Source of the DNA: Limnochorda sp. LNt
GTDB lineage: Bacteria; Bacillota; Limnochordia; Limnochordales; Geochordaceae
Assembly: GCF_035593265.1 (NCBI RefSeq)
Contig: NZ_CP141614.1
Coordinates: 806,001 to 870,000, forward strand
Length of the DNA stretch: 64,000 nucleotides
Direction of reading: 5' to 3'
The notes under the pieces were generated by a model, which saw only the letters and a list, made by a program, of their open reading frames with translations, made no database searches and was not told the DNA's origin. The position numbers and the translations under genes were made by a program. Every line of letters starts with the position of its first letter. Positions within the stretch are counted from its first letter, which is position 1. Positions 1-10,207 of this stretch are shown here, in pieces.

Positions 1-93
1 CTGGTGAGCCATGCCACGCTTCCCCCTCCTGTGGGTGGTAGGTCCTACGCTTGAGAGCGCGCAGGATAGGATAGCCACGCCGCGCAGGCTTAG

Positions 94-744
94 TCAAGAA
101 AGCACGGTGCCAACCTTGTCGGACGCCCGCTCGGCCAGGATGGCGCGCACCTTGCTGGCCAGCACGTCGATGGCCACCTCGTTGAGGCCGCCCTCGGGGA
201 TGATGAGGTCGGCGTAGCGCCTGGTGGGCTCCACGAACTGCAGGTGCATGGGGCGCACCGTCTCCAGGTACTGGCGCACCACCGACTCCAGGGTGCGTCC
301 TCGCTGCTCGATGTCGCGCATCAGGCGCCGCAGGACCCGGACGTCGGCGTCGGTGTCGACGAAGATCTTGATGTCGAGCCGCTCGCGCACCCGGGGATCC
401 TCCAGCACCAGGATCCCCTCCACGATGATGATGTCGACGGGATCGACCCGGACGGTGCGCGCCGTGCGGGTGTAGGTGGCGAAGTCGTAGACGGGCTTGT
501 CGACGCTCTGGCCGGTCGCCAGGCGGTCGAGGTGGGCCACCAGGAGGTCGGTGTCGAAGGCCGAGGGGTGGTCGTAGTTGATGCGTCGGCGCTCCTCGAG
601 GGGCAGGTGGCCCTGGTCCTTGTAGTAGGCGTCCTGCTCGATGAGGGCGGCACGGGCCCGGGGCACCCGGCTCAGGATGGCCTGGGCCACCGTGGTCTTG
701 CCCGAGCCGCTGCCGCCGGCGATGCCGATGAAGACGGGCTGCAC
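94..744 (-). CDS. udk: Uridine kinase
   Basis: Phosphorylates uridine and cytidine to UMP/CMP in cytosolic pyrimidine salvage. The P-loop GGSGSGKT lies at residues 10-17, followed by the family's EQDAYYKD block, the [13 protein letters not shown] segment and the IIVEGIL strand. The 216-residue length fits the family. I chose GTG at 744 because AGGGAGG sits five bases upstream; an in-frame TTG at 786 would add 14 low-complexity residues. It diverges from the mutase genes. A TGGTAGACT extended -10 lies upstream at 811-820 on the minus strand. Confidence 0.95.
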   Translation of the reverse strand: MQPVFIGIAGGSGSGKTTVAQAILSRVPRARAALIEQDAYYKDQGHLPLEERRRINYDHPSAFDTDLLVAHLDRLATGQSVDKPVYDFATYTRTARTVRVDPVDIIIVEGILVLEDPRVRERLDIKIFVDTDADVRVLRRLMRDIEQRGRTLESVVRQYLETVRPMHLQFVEPTRRYADLIIPEGGLNEVAIDVLASKVRAILAERASDKVGTVLS

Positions 745-812
745 GCGGCCCTCCCTGTCCGGCGACGAGGAAGGCGAGGCGGCCAACGTCTACGGTGCAC
801 CTCCCGCGGAGC

Positions 813-818
813 AGTCTA
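813..818 (-). promoter_or_regulatory. Possible extended -10 of udk
   Basis: On the minus strand the sequence reads TGGTAGACT, an extended -10 with hexamer TAGACT. The same hexamer precedes the MFS gene start near 22830. I see no convincing -35. Transcription would start near 806, giving a leader of about 60 bases before the GTG at 744. Confidence 0.35.
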
Positions 819-868
819 CCATACCCACCGGCCCCCGTCGCCGCCAGCGCGGCATCGGCGGCGTATCG

Positions 869-874
869 TATAAT
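869..874 (+). promoter_or_regulatory. Possible -10 box (TATAAT) of the mutase operon
   Basis: A perfect TATAAT stands out in GC-rich surroundings in the divergent gap between udk and the acyl-CoA mutase. No good -35 is visible 16-18 bases upstream, so the assignment rests on the -10 alone. Confidence 0.4.
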
Positions 875-977
875 CGCAAACCGCAATCAGCTGCACGAGC
901 AGGTGAGCGAGGCCACAGGGGCGTACCCACCGGGTGCGCGGCTCGGCGAGATGCTGAGACGAGAGGGTGAGCGCATC

Positions 978-2599
<1,622 letters not shown>

Positions 2600-2603
<4 letters not shown>

Positions 2604-3043
2604 GCGTGCCCGTGCATCCGGCAGGCGCCGCGCCGGCGCGCCCCATCCGTGTGCTCGCGGCCAAGGTAGGGCTCGACGGCCACGATCGCGGCATCAAGGT
2701 CATCGCCCGGGCGCTTCGCGACGCGGGGATGGAGGTCATCTACTCGGGGCTCTTCCGCTTGCCCGAGGAGGTGGCCGGCATGGCCGTCGACGAGGACGTC
2801 GACGTGGTCGCCATCAGCATCCTGTCGGGGGCCCACAACACCCTGGTGCCCGACGTGCTCGACCACCTGCGGCGGCTCGGGGCGGGTGATCTCCCGGTGG
2901 TCGTGGGAGGTACGATCCCTTCGGAGGACGCCGAGCACCTGCGGCGCCAGGGAGTCCGTCAGGTCTTCGGCCCCGGCACGGACCTGTCGACCATCGTCGA
3001 CAGCATCCGGGAACTGGCGCGGGCGAGAGCGGCGGGCGCGTGA
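2600..3043 (+). CDS. Acyl-CoA mutase small subunit, cobalamin-binding
   Basis: A 147-residue B12-binding Rossmann-type domain that pairs with the preceding large subunit. The DxHxxG motif is DGHDRG at residues 26-31, so His28 should be the lower axial cobalt ligand. The downstream SILSGAH and VVGGTIP segments match the rest of the cobalamin pocket. The GTG start overlaps the large subunit stop (GTGA) and follows GGAGGAGG, so translation is probably coupled. A separate small subunit is the arrangement of classical isobutyryl-CoA mutase (IcmA/IcmB). Confidence 0.93.
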
Positions 3044-3084
3044 GCGGGAGCCGGCGTCCGGTCCGGGAAGGAGGCGACCGGCGG

Positions 3085-3423
3085 ATGGCTCCGGCCTATC
3101 TGGTCTACATCACCACCGCCGACGAGGAGCAGGCCCGTCGCATCGGTCGCGCCCTGGTCGAGCGCAAGCTGGCTGCGTGCGTCAATATCGTGCCCTCCAT
3201 CCGCTCCATCTACTGGTGGCAGGGGCAGATGGTGGATGAGGGCGAGGCGCTGCTGCTGGTGAAGACCCTGGAGGGCGCGCTCGACGGGATCGAGCAGACG
3301 GTGCAGGAGCTGCACAGCTATACGGTGCCCGCCATCTCCGCCGTGCCCGTGGAGCGCCTGCACGGGCCCTACCTGCGGTGGATGCACGAGGTGATGGGCT
3401 TCCACGACCTCCCCGGCGCCTGA
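3085..3423 (+). CDS. cutA: Divalent-cation tolerance protein CutA
   Basis: A 112-residue member of the CutA1 family, small trimeric cytosolic proteins linked to copper and other divalent metal tolerance; the biochemical role is not settled. Recognisable blocks are the first strand (YLVYITTADEEQA), LAACVNIVP, IYWWQG and EGEALLLVKT. ATG 3085 follows AAGGAGG at 3068-3074; an upstream in-frame GTG at 3040 overlaps the mutase stop and would add 15 untypical residues. It is probably the last gene of the mutase operon, since a strong hairpin follows. Confidence 0.93.
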   Translation: MAPAYLVYITTADEEQARRIGRALVERKLAACVNIVPSIRSIYWWQGQMVDEGEALLLVKTLEGALDGIEQTVQELHSYTVPAISAVPVERLHGPYLRWMHEVMGFHDLPGA

Positions 3424-3468
3424 GGTGACGGCGGGCCAGCGATGGCTCCGAGCCCGCGGCGAGCGACC

Positions 3469-3499
3469 GGGCCCCCGGTACGAGAGAGTCCGGGGGCCC
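3469..3499 (+). terminator. Hairpin after cutA
   Basis: A perfect 10-bp stem, GGGCCCCCGG at 3469-3478 with CCGGGGGCCC at 3490-3499, encloses an 11-base loop. No T-run follows, so it may be a weak or factor-assisted terminator. It sits between cutA and the promoter region of the efflux operon. Confidence 0.55.
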
Positions 3500-3507
3500 C
3501 GGCGCCG

Positions 3508-3544
3508 TTCACGGTCTTCACGGGAATGTCACACTTCCTTCATG
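3508..3544 (+). promoter_or_regulatory. TTCACG-type direct repeats upstream of the efflux operon
   Basis: Repeats TTCACG (3517), GTCACA (3528) and TTCATG (3539) occur at exact 11-bp steps, with a further TTCACG at 3508. Tandem sites with 11-bp period are typical of OmpR/PhoB-family response regulators. A TAGAGA at 3566-3571 could be the -10, placing the repeats over the -35 region. The same motif occurs at 9468-9484 before the Spy-like gene. Confidence 0.45.
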
Positions 3545-3607
3545 AATTCGCTTCGGCCTCTCTGGTAGAGATCGGGTGGGTCAACCGTCGAGTGGGGAGG
3601 GAACCAC

Positions 3608-4771
3608 GTGCCTGCCAACGTCTTCGCCACTTGCCAGCCCCCGCGGGGCATCGCCGGGGGGGTCGCCGCGCTGGCGGTGATCCTGTCGCTGGCAGCGCCC
3701 GGCATCCTCGCTCTGGCCCAGACGGCGTCGCCCGCCGGGGCCGTCAGCCTGGAGCAGGCCATCGCACTGGCCGTCACCGGGCCGGCCCTCGAGATCGCGC
3801 GCATCCAGCTGGCCGGGGCGAAGCTCGACTTCGAGCGAGCCATGGCCGACAACCTGCTCTCCGGATCCCCCCTGGCCGAGCAGATGGCGCGCAACGAGCT
3901 GCGCCGGGCCGAGCACGACTTCCGGGAGAGCCACTTCCAGGCGGTCTCCTCGGTGGTCGGCGCCTACCTGGGGGTGCTGACCGCGTCCAACGGGGTACGG
4001 GTGGCCGAGTTGCAGCAGCGCATCGCCGAGGCCGCCCTCGACGCCGCCCAGGAGAAGGCCCGGGCAGGCATGCTGGGCCCCCTCGACCTGGAAGATGCTC
4101 GCCATGCGGCGCGGACGGCGCAGCAGGACCTGGCCGAGGCCCGCATCTCGCTGGAGGAGGCAGTGGGGCAGCTGGCCGCGGCGCTGGGTTATCCCGAGAC
4201 CATGCCGTCGGTCGATGCGTTGCAGCTCCCCCAGGACCTGCCGCGCCTGCCGGTGCTCGACACCGACGAGGCCGTGGCCGCGGCCCTCACCCGCAGCGAC
4301 CTGATGACGTGGCACGACGAGGCCGTCGACATCGCCCGCAAGCAGCTCCAGCAGGCCCAGGCCGAGCAGGCGCCCGCCATGGACGTGACGGCGCGGGAGC
4401 AGGCCGTGCAGAGCGCCGAGCTGCAGCGGCGCCAGGCCCGGCTCGACCTGGAGCGTTCGGTGCGCAGCGCGCTGGCGCGTGCCGCGACGGCCGCCCGGCG
4501 GCTGGAGCTGGCCGAGGCGGCGGTGCGCCTCGAGCAGCAGCGTCTCGACGCCGTGCGCCAGCAGCAACAGGCCGGGCTCAAGACGGCGCAGGCCGTGATG
4601 CAGGCCGAGGTGGCCGCCCTGCAGGCTCACCGGGGATATCTGACGGCTGTCCAAGAGTACCTGACCCGTCTGGTGGAGCTGCGCCGCCTGCTGGGCGAGG
4701 AGCCCGGCCTGGGCCCGTCCACGGCCGAGGCCATGGGCGTGGCGACGGGGGAAGCTGGCTCGACGCGATGA
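3608..4771 (+). CDS. TolC-family outer membrane efflux protein (first of two)
   Basis: A 387-residue secreted protein with an N-terminal signal sequence (hydrophobic core about residues 15-36), then long alanine- and glutamine-rich helices typical of the TolC tunnel. The family acts as a trimeric exit duct through the outer membrane. It is shorter than usual (about 420-500 residues) and strand segments are hard to see. It starts with GTG and its stop overlaps the ATG of the second TolC-like gene (ATGA), so the two are co-translated. Family assignment rests on helical pattern and operon context. Confidence 0.75.
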   Translation: MPANVFATCQPPRGIAGGVAALAVILSLAAPGILALAQTASPAGAVSLEQAIALAVTGPALEIARIQLAGAKLDFERAMADNLLSGSPLAEQMARNELRRAEHDFRESHFQAVSSVVGAYLGVLTASNGVRVAELQQRIAEAALDAAQEKARAGMLGPLDLEDARHAARTAQQDLAEARISLEEAVGQLAAALGYPETMPSVDALQLPQDLPRLPVLDTDEAVAAALTRSDLMTWHDEAVDIARKQLQQAQAEQAPAMDVTAREQAVQSAELQRRQARLDLERSVRSALARAATAARRLELAEAAVRLEQQRLDAVRQQQQAGLKTAQAVMQAEVAALQAHRGYLTAVQEYLTRLVELRRLLGEEPGLGPSTAEAMGVATGEAGSTR

Positions 4772-6300
4772 AGACCCGATGGATGCCGCTGCTGGCCGTC
4801 GCCGGGCTGCTGGCAGCGGGCGGGCCGGGCGTGGCCGGGGCGCAGGAGCAGCCGGCGCTCTCGATGGAGGCCGTGGTGGAGGCGTACGTGGATTCGCACG
4901 CGTCCGTGCGAGAGGCCCGGACCCGGCTCGAGACGGCCCAGGCCGACTACGAGCGCAAGACGCGGGTGGCGTCGGCCCCCTCCCTGGGCGCGTCGGCCCT
5001 GACGAGGGCCACCGCTTACGGCGGGGTCCGCGAGCCGCCCTCGGTGGCCAACGGTGGGGTGACGCTGACGTGGGCCCCCGTGGCGCCGCTCTCGCTGCAG
5101 GCCGAAGCGTGGCACGGGAGCGGGAGGGAGGACCCGAGCACGGGCTCGTCTTCACGGGAGACGTCCACCGTTCTCTCGCTGGAAGCCTCCTGGACGCTGT
5201 GGCCGCCGCCGGGATCCCAGCCGCGCAACCTCGACGCCGAGCAGGCCCGACTGGCCCTGGACCAGGCCCGACGGGCCCTGGAGACGGCCATCGACCAGGC
5301 CCGGCTCGAGGGGGAGCGGCTCTACCAGCAGGCGAGGCTGGGCAGGGCCCGGCTCGAGATCGCACGCCAGCGCCTGGACGCCGCCGAGCGCGACCTGGCC
5401 CGCACCCTGGAGCAGCGCGCCGCGGGCCTGGTGAGCGAGGAGGCCGTGCTGGAGGCCCGCTCGGCCGCCCAGTCGGCGGCGCTGGCCGCGCACCAGGCCC
5501 TGGCGACGCTCTCGGGGATCGAGCGGCAGCTGGGGGTCACCGCCGACCGGCTGCCCGCGCTGCCTCGGGGCGACGAGCTCGTCGACCTAGCCCGACGCAC
5601 GGCTCGGACCATCCTGGACGACCTGACCGCTTCGGCCGGGACCGCAGGGCTGCCTGCGGTCGTGCCGGAGCAGGAGCCGTCCGGCGGGGTCATGAGGGGG
5701 ATCCCGCCGCTGCCCGAGGAGGTGCTGGAGCGGCTGGTGGCCGGCTCCGTCGAGGTGGCCCATGCACGCCAGCAGCTCGAGCTGGCGCGCCGTCGGCTGA
5801 ACGCGGTGAGGCAGCGCGTGGGAGGAGCCACCGTGGGGGCGGCCTGGTCCCGGACGACGCAGCGAGGATCGTCGGCGGAGCAGCTGACGCTCTCCCTGAC
5901 CGCCAGCCTCGACCCCTTCGACGGGGGAGCTCGGCGACTGGACGAGGCCGACGCGGCACGGGCGGTGCGCGACGCGGAGCAGGCCGTCGCGGACGCCGAG
6001 GCACAGGTGCGGCGCGAGGCCCTTGCCCGCTGGGACGAGGTGGGTAGCGCCATCCTCCAGCTGGCCTCGGCCCGGATGGAGCTGGAGCTGGCCGAGCTGA
6101 CGTGGGAGGCGGCACGAGGACGCTACGAGCGGGGTGTGGCTTCGGCCGCCCAGCTGGAGCAGGCCGACCTGGGGCGGTCGCAGGCGGCGCTCGACCTGCT
6201 CGAGGCGGCCGAGACGTTGCGACAGGCCTGGCAGCAGCTCCTGTCGGAGCTGACGCCCGGCTGGGGGCCCGGGTCCACGCCGGTAGAGGGAGGTCGGTGA
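4768..6300 (+). CDS. TolC-family outer membrane efflux protein (second of two)
   Basis: A 510-residue secreted TolC-like protein with a signal peptide ending near residue 23 (VAGAQE). Two related halves are visible, each with long coiled helices (about 145-230 and 400-490) and strand-rich stretches (about 70-130 and 350-375), as in TolC-type ducts. The second half contains the LTLSLTASLDPFDGG strand and the repeat RYERGVASAAQLEQAD. It overlaps the first TolC gene by four bases and is followed directly by the adaptor gene. The pair may form a mixed or alternative duct; that is speculation. Confidence 0.85.
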   Translation: MKTRWMPLLAVAGLLAAGGPGVAGAQEQPALSMEAVVEAYVDSHASVREARTRLETAQADYERKTRVASAPSLGASALTRATAYGGVREPPSVANGGVTLTWAPVAPLSLQAEAWHGSGREDPSTGSSSRETSTVLSLEASWTLWPPPGSQPRNLDAEQARLALDQARRALETAIDQARLEGERLYQQARLGRARLEIARQRLDAAERDLARTLEQRAAGLVSEEAVLEARSAAQSAALAAHQALATLSGIERQLGVTADRLPALPRGDELVDLARRTARTILDDLTASAGTAGLPAVVPEQEPSGGVMRGIPPLPEEVLERLVAGSVEVAHARQQLELARRRLNAVRQRVGGATVGAAWSRTTQRGSSAEQLTLSLTASLDPFDGGARRLDEADAARAVRDAEQAVADAEAQVRREALARWDEVGSAILQLASARMELELAELTWEAARGRYERGVASAAQLEQADLGRSQAALDLLEAAETLRQAWQQLLSELTPGWGPGSTPVEGGR

Positions 6301-6301
6301 C

Positions 6302-7465
6302 GTGGCGCAGCGACGCGTGTTGGGGCGGGCGCTCCACTGGTCCGTCATCGCCGCGGTCGTGCTGGCCGCAGGCGGCGTCGGCACCTGGTGGTGGCTGGCA
6401 GCTCGCCGGGCCGAGGGGAGTACGGCCGGCTCGGTACGACCGCCAGCCGGGGCGGCGGTCAGGGGCGAGGCCGAGGCCGTGGTGCAGCAGGAGGGACGTG
6501 CTCTCCTGAGACTCGCCTCGCAGGCGGGGGTGCAGGCCGTGCCCGTGCAGCGCGTGGACATCCGCCGCTACGTGGAGGCCACCGGCACCATCACCTCCGA
6601 ACGCGACGTGACCCTCTCCTTCGGGGTGGGAGGGCGCCTGGAGGCGGTCCACGTGGGGGTGGGCGACCGGGTCCAGCAGGGCGACCTCCTGGCCGAGCTC
6701 GACGACACGTCCCTGCGCCTGGCCTACGTGCGGGCCCGCAACGCCTACGAGCAGGCGCGTCTGGAGCAAGGCTCCGCCCAGGTGGAGGAGAGCCGTCTGG
6801 CCATGGAGGCGGCGCGCCAGGACCTGGAGGGCGCGCGGCTGGTGGCACCGTTCGACGGCGTCGTCGTCAGCGTCGACGCGCAGGCGGGCGAGCACGTCTC
6901 GGCGTCCCAGGCCGTGGTGCGGCTGGTCGACCTGTCGGCGCTGCGGGTCGAGGTGTCGGTGGACGAGGTGGACCTGCCCTACGTCCGGCAGGGGCAGGCG
7001 GCCGTCGTCACGGTACGCGGCTACCCTGATCTCGCCCTGGAGGGCGAGGTGGAGCGGCTCACGCCGGCCGGGCGCAGCCAGGGGGACCTGGTGCTCTTCG
7101 ACGTGGTGGTGCGGCTCCGTGAGGCGCGAGACGAGCTCTTGCCGGGCATGACCGCCACGGCCCGCATCGAGGTGGCGCGAGCCGACGGCGTGCTGGCCGT
7201 GCCCGAGGAGGCCGTGGTGGAGACGGGGGGTCGGGCCCTGGTGAGCCGGGTGGTGGACGGCTCCATCGTGCTGACCCCGGTGGAGCTGGGCGTCAGCGAC
7301 GGGCGATTCGTCGAGGTGCGCTCGGGCCTCCGCGAGGGCGACCGGGTGCTGGCGACCAACTACGAGGTGTACCGGCGGCTCGCGGGGAGCAACCCCAGCT
7401 CGGGCGGACCTCCGGGCGGGCCGGGGACCACGTTTCGCCTCGACGCCCGGCCGGTGGGGCGATGA
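6302..7465 (+). CDS. Efflux adaptor protein (HlyD/MacA-type membrane fusion)
   Basis: Periplasmic adaptor (387 residues) linking an inner-membrane ABC exporter to TolC. One membrane anchor lies at about residues 10-30. The VEATGTITSERDVTLSF strand begins the barrel domain, a biotinyl-lipoyl half motif (VGVGDRVQQGDLLAELD) follows at about 117-133, then a short helical hairpin (130-180), the second lipoyl half (LVAPFDGVV) and C-terminal beta domains. GTG start, with GGGAGG about nine bases upstream. It lies between tolC-like and macB-like genes. Confidence 0.92.
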   Translation: MAQRRVLGRALHWSVIAAVVLAAGGVGTWWWLAARRAEGSTAGSVRPPAGAAVRGEAEAVVQQEGRALLRLASQAGVQAVPVQRVDIRRYVEATGTITSERDVTLSFGVGGRLEAVHVGVGDRVQQGDLLAELDDTSLRLAYVRARNAYEQARLEQGSAQVEESRLAMEAARQDLEGARLVAPFDGVVVSVDAQAGEHVSASQAVVRLVDLSALRVEVSVDEVDLPYVRQGQAAVVTVRGYPDLALEGEVERLTPAGRSQGDLVLFDVVVRLREARDELLPGMTATARIEVARADGVLAVPEEAVVETGGRALVSRVVDGSIVLTPVELGVSDGRFVEVRSGLREGDRVLATNYEVYRRLAGSNPSSGGPPGGPGTTFRLDARPVGR

Positions 7466-7468
7466 CCG

Positions 7469-8227
7469 GTGACGGCGCGTCGAGCGGGCCTGGTGCCGGG
7501 CAACGGCGACGGCACGGCCGCCATCCGGCTGCAGGGCGTCAGCAAGGTCTACGGGCGCGGCGAGAGCGCCGTGGTGGCCCTGCGTGACGTCGATCTGACC
7601 GTCGCACCCGGCGAGTACGTCGCCATCACGGGGCCGTCCGGGTCGGGCAAGTCGACCCTGATGCACCTGCTGGGCTGCCTGGACCGCCCGACGTCGGGCA
7701 AGATCCTCATCGAGGGGCAGGACGTCACCCGGCTCAGCGAGCCGCGCCTGGCGGCCCTTCGCAACCGGCGCATCGGATTCGTCTTCCAGTCCTTCCATCT
7801 GATGCCGCGTGAGACGGTGCTGCGCAACGTCGAGTGGCCCCTCATCTATGCCGGCCTGCCACCGGCTCGGCGGCGGGAGCGTGCGCTCCAGGTGCTGAGC
7901 CAGGTCGGCATGGCGCACCGCGTGCGACACCGACCCCAGGAGCTCTCGGGCGGCGAGCGCCAGCGCGTCGCCATCGCCCGGGCACTGGTCAACGACCCGG
8001 CCTTCATCCTGGCCGACGAGCCCACCGGCAACCTGGACTCGGCCAACGGCGAGCAGGTGCTGGCCTTGCTCGAGGAGCTCAACGCCCAGGGGCGCACCGT
8101 GATCCTGGTGACGCACGACATGGGCATCGCGCACCGGGCTCGCCGGTTGATCCGGGTGCGTGACGGCCGGGTGGAGTACGACGGGGGCGCCTCCGCGCCG
8201 CCAGAGGGGAGGTGGGCCGTTCCGTGA
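7469..8227 (+). CDS. ABC transporter ATPase, MacB/LolD type
   Basis: Cytosolic ATPase of the exporter (252 residues). Walker A is GPSGSGKST at 55-63, the Q-loop lies in FVFQSFHLM, the signature is LSGGERQR, Walker B ends in ILADEPTGNLDS, and the switch is VTHD. These features are those of the MacB/LolD/FtsE group. GTG start three bases after the adaptor stop; its own stop overlaps the next gene's GTG (GTGA). It should power the permease encoded next. Confidence 0.95.
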   Translation: MTARRAGLVPGNGDGTAAIRLQGVSKVYGRGESAVVALRDVDLTVAPGEYVAITGPSGSGKSTLMHLLGCLDRPTSGKILIEGQDVTRLSEPRLAALRNRRIGFVFQSFHLMPRETVLRNVEWPLIYAGLPPARRRERALQVLSQVGMAHRVRHRPQELSGGERQRVAIARALVNDPAFILADEPTGNLDSANGEQVLALLEELNAQGRTVILVTHDMGIAHRARRLIRVRDGRVEYDGGASAPPEGRWAVP

Positions 8228-9438
8228 GGATGCGGGAGCTGATCGGGGTCGCCTTCGGCAGCATCCGGGCGGGCGGGCTCCGATCCTTCTTGTCGGTGCT
8301 GGGGATCGTCATCGGGGTGGCCGCGGTCATCGCGCTGGTCTCCGTGGGGCAGGGGGCGACGGCCCAGATCCAGTCACAACTGACGTCGCTCGGCTCCAAC
8401 CTGCTGACCATCATGCCCTCGGCCCGCACCGCCTCCGGCGGGCGGGTCTCGCAGGAGCAGCTGTCGGGGCTCACCATGGAGCTGGCCGACGAGCTGCCGC
8501 TCGCGGCGCCGGCCGTCTCGGCCGCCACGGGGCTCGTACAGAGCCGGGCCACGCTGGTGGTGGGGGCCAGCAACCTGTCGGTCAGCGTCATGGGTGTGGG
8601 GGAGGCGTACGCGTCGCTGCTCAACTACCGCCCCGTCGCGGGTCGATTCGTGCAGCCCCGGGACGGGCGCGAGCGCAGGATGGCCGTCGTGCTGGGCTTC
8701 GGCGTGGCCCAGGATCTCTTCGGCGGGGAGGTGCCGGTGGGGCGCGACATCACGCTGGTCTTCGGAGGCCGTCCCGTCGCGGGGGTCGTGGTGGGGGTCA
8801 TGGAGCCCAAGGGCGCCCTCTTCTTCTCCAACTTCGACCGGCAGATCTACGTCCCGGCCCAGACCCTGGTGGCCCGTGGGCTGGTGCCCAACCGGATGGG
8901 CTCCTACCTGGCCCAGACCAAGCCGGGGGTCGACGTCGACGACGCGGTGGCCCAGGTCACCTTCTTCTTCGACCGCCGGCTCGGCGAGGCCGGCATCGTC
9001 CAGGTGGCGAGCCAGCAGGCCCTCCTGGACGCGGTGAGTCAGGCCACCGGTACCATGACCCTGCTGCTGGGGGCCATCGCGGGCATCGCTCTGCTGGTGG
9101 GCGGCATCGGCATCATGAACGTGATGCTGGTGGCGGTCGCCGAGCGCACGCACGAGATCGGCGTCCGCATGGCCATCGGCGCGCGCCGCGCCGACATCCT
9201 GCGGCAGTTCCTGGCGGAGTCGACGGCCCTGAGCGTCGTCGGCGGCGTCGTGGGGCTGCTGGCCGGGTGGGCGGGCGGCTGGGCGCTGTCGCGGGCGCTG
9301 GGCTTCCCCTTCGTCGTCTCCAGCCAGTCCATCGTGCTCGCCATCGGCTTCTCCATGGCGGTGGGCATCTTCTTCGGCATCTACCCGGCCCGGCGAGCCT
9401 CACGGCTCGACCCGGTGGAGGCGCTGCGCTACGAGTGA
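8224..9438 (+). CDS. ABC transporter permease, MacB type
   Basis: A 404-residue inner membrane permease with one N-terminal membrane segment (about 20-45), a large periplasmic MacB-PCD domain, and three C-terminal segments in the FtsX fold. The blocks SVLGIVIGVAAVIALVSVG, GIGIMNVMLV, ERTHEIGVRMAIGARR and IYPARRASRLDPVEALRYE are diagnostic. MacB-type exporters are mechanotransmitters that expel substrates from the periplasm through TolC. GTG 8224 overlaps the ATPase stop; ATG 8230 is the alternative. Confidence 0.95.
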   Translation: MRMRELIGVAFGSIRAGGLRSFLSVLGIVIGVAAVIALVSVGQGATAQIQSQLTSLGSNLLTIMPSARTASGGRVSQEQLSGLTMELADELPLAAPAVSAATGLVQSRATLVVGASNLSVSVMGVGEAYASLLNYRPVAGRFVQPRDGRERRMAVVLGFGVAQDLFGGEVPVGRDITLVFGGRPVAGVVVGVMEPKGALFFSNFDRQIYVPAQTLVARGLVPNRMGSYLAQTKPGVDVDDAVAQVTFFFDRRLGEAGIVQVASQQALLDAVSQATGTMTLLLGAIAGIALLVGGIGIMNVMLVAVAERTHEIGVRMAIGARRADILRQFLAESTALSVVGGVVGLLAGWAGGWALSRALGFPFVVSSQSIVLAIGFSMAVGIFFGIYPARRASRLDPVEALRYE

Positions 9439-9467
9439 AGAGGCGGTGGTCACTCCTGCAGGAGATC

Positions 9468-9484
9468 TTCACGATTCCTTCACG
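9468..9484 (+). promoter_or_regulatory. TTCACG direct repeat upstream of the Spy-like gene
   Basis: Two TTCACG copies at 9468 and 9479 are 11 bp apart, matching the repeats at 3508-3544. A weak extended -10 (TGGCACAGT, about 9503-9511) lies roughly 20 bases downstream. This suggests the Spy-like gene has its own promoter, under the same response regulator as the efflux operon. Confidence 0.45.
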
Positions 9485-9584
9485 GCTTTTCGCGCACGGC
9501 CGTGGCACAGTGGGGGCGAGACGAGCCGTCCGCGAGACGGCCGCTCTCCCAACCAGGTGGTCTCTCGAAGGGGGTCGTGAGGAG

Positions 9585-10130
9585 ATGAGCGGCGAGCATC
9601 GAGCGAGGCGAGGGGGACGACGGTGGCTGGTGCCGGGGGTGACGCTGCTCGTGGCCGTGGTGGCGGCCTCCATGGTGGTGCTGGCCGAGTCGCCCGAGGC
9701 GTCGTCGGCCCCGAAGGCAGCCCCCGCGCTGGCCGCGCCGCGGGGTGGGCTGGCCGCCCTCGACCTCAGCGCCGAGCAGCTCCAGCGGATCGCCGAGATC
9801 CGGCAGGAGGCGTACCAGCAGGCCATCCCCATCCAGGGCGAACTCTACACGCTGCGCCAGCAGCTGGCGCTGGCCTTGCGGAGGGCCCAGATCGACGCCC
9901 AACAGGTAAAGGACCTGGCGGGGCGCATCCACGAGCTGCAGGGCAAGCTGCAGGAGATCCAGCTGCAGATGCTGCTGGACATCCACGGGGTGCTGACTGA
10001 CGAGCAGCGCAGCCAGCTGAGTGCGTACGGGGGCTTGGGCCTCGGCCCGCGGCGTGCCTGGGACGGCTGGGGCGTGGGCCCGCGGGGCGGCGCCGGAATG
10101 CACATGATGGGTCGCGGGTGGCGGCGCTGA
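9585..10130 (+). CDS. Spy/CpxP-like periplasmic protein
   Basis: A 181-residue exported helical protein. The membrane/signal segment covers about residues 15-34. The mature part starts with LDLSAEQLQRIAEIRQEAYQQ and later has GVLTDEQRSQLSAYG, resembling the LTxxQ repeats of Spy/CpxP proteins, which chaperone misfolded periplasmic proteins or sense metal and envelope stress. The tail is Gly, Trp, His and Met rich (MHMMGRGW), which could bind metal. ATG 9585 follows GTGAGGAG. The shared upstream repeats tie it to the efflux operon. Confidence 0.7.
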   Translation: MSGEHRARRGGRRWLVPGVTLLVAVVAASMVVLAESPEASSAPKAAPALAAPRGGLAALDLSAEQLQRIAEIRQEAYQQAIPIQGELYTLRQQLALALRRAQIDAQQVKDLAGRIHELQGKLQEIQLQMLLDIHGVLTDEQRSQLSAYGGLGLGPRRAWDGWGVGPRGGAGMHMMGRGWRR

Positions 10131-10173
10131 GAGACCGAGGCAGCGCATCGCCCAACGAAGCCGTGGAATGTGA

Positions 10174-10200
10174 AGGCGCCCGGCCAGAGGCCGGGCGCCT
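10174..10200 (+). terminator. Hairpin after the Spy-like gene
   Basis: A perfect 12-bp stem, AGGCGCCCGGCC at 10174-10185 with GGCCGGGCGCCT at 10189-10200, has a three-base AGA loop. It sits between convergent genes and could serve both strands. No T-run follows on the plus strand. Confidence 0.6.
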
Positions 10201-10207
10201 GTCGTCC

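Noticed and set aside
30-45. Small dyad GTAGG-T-CCTAC at the left edge
   Set aside because: Too short for a terminator and not part of a tRNA or rRNA that I could fold.
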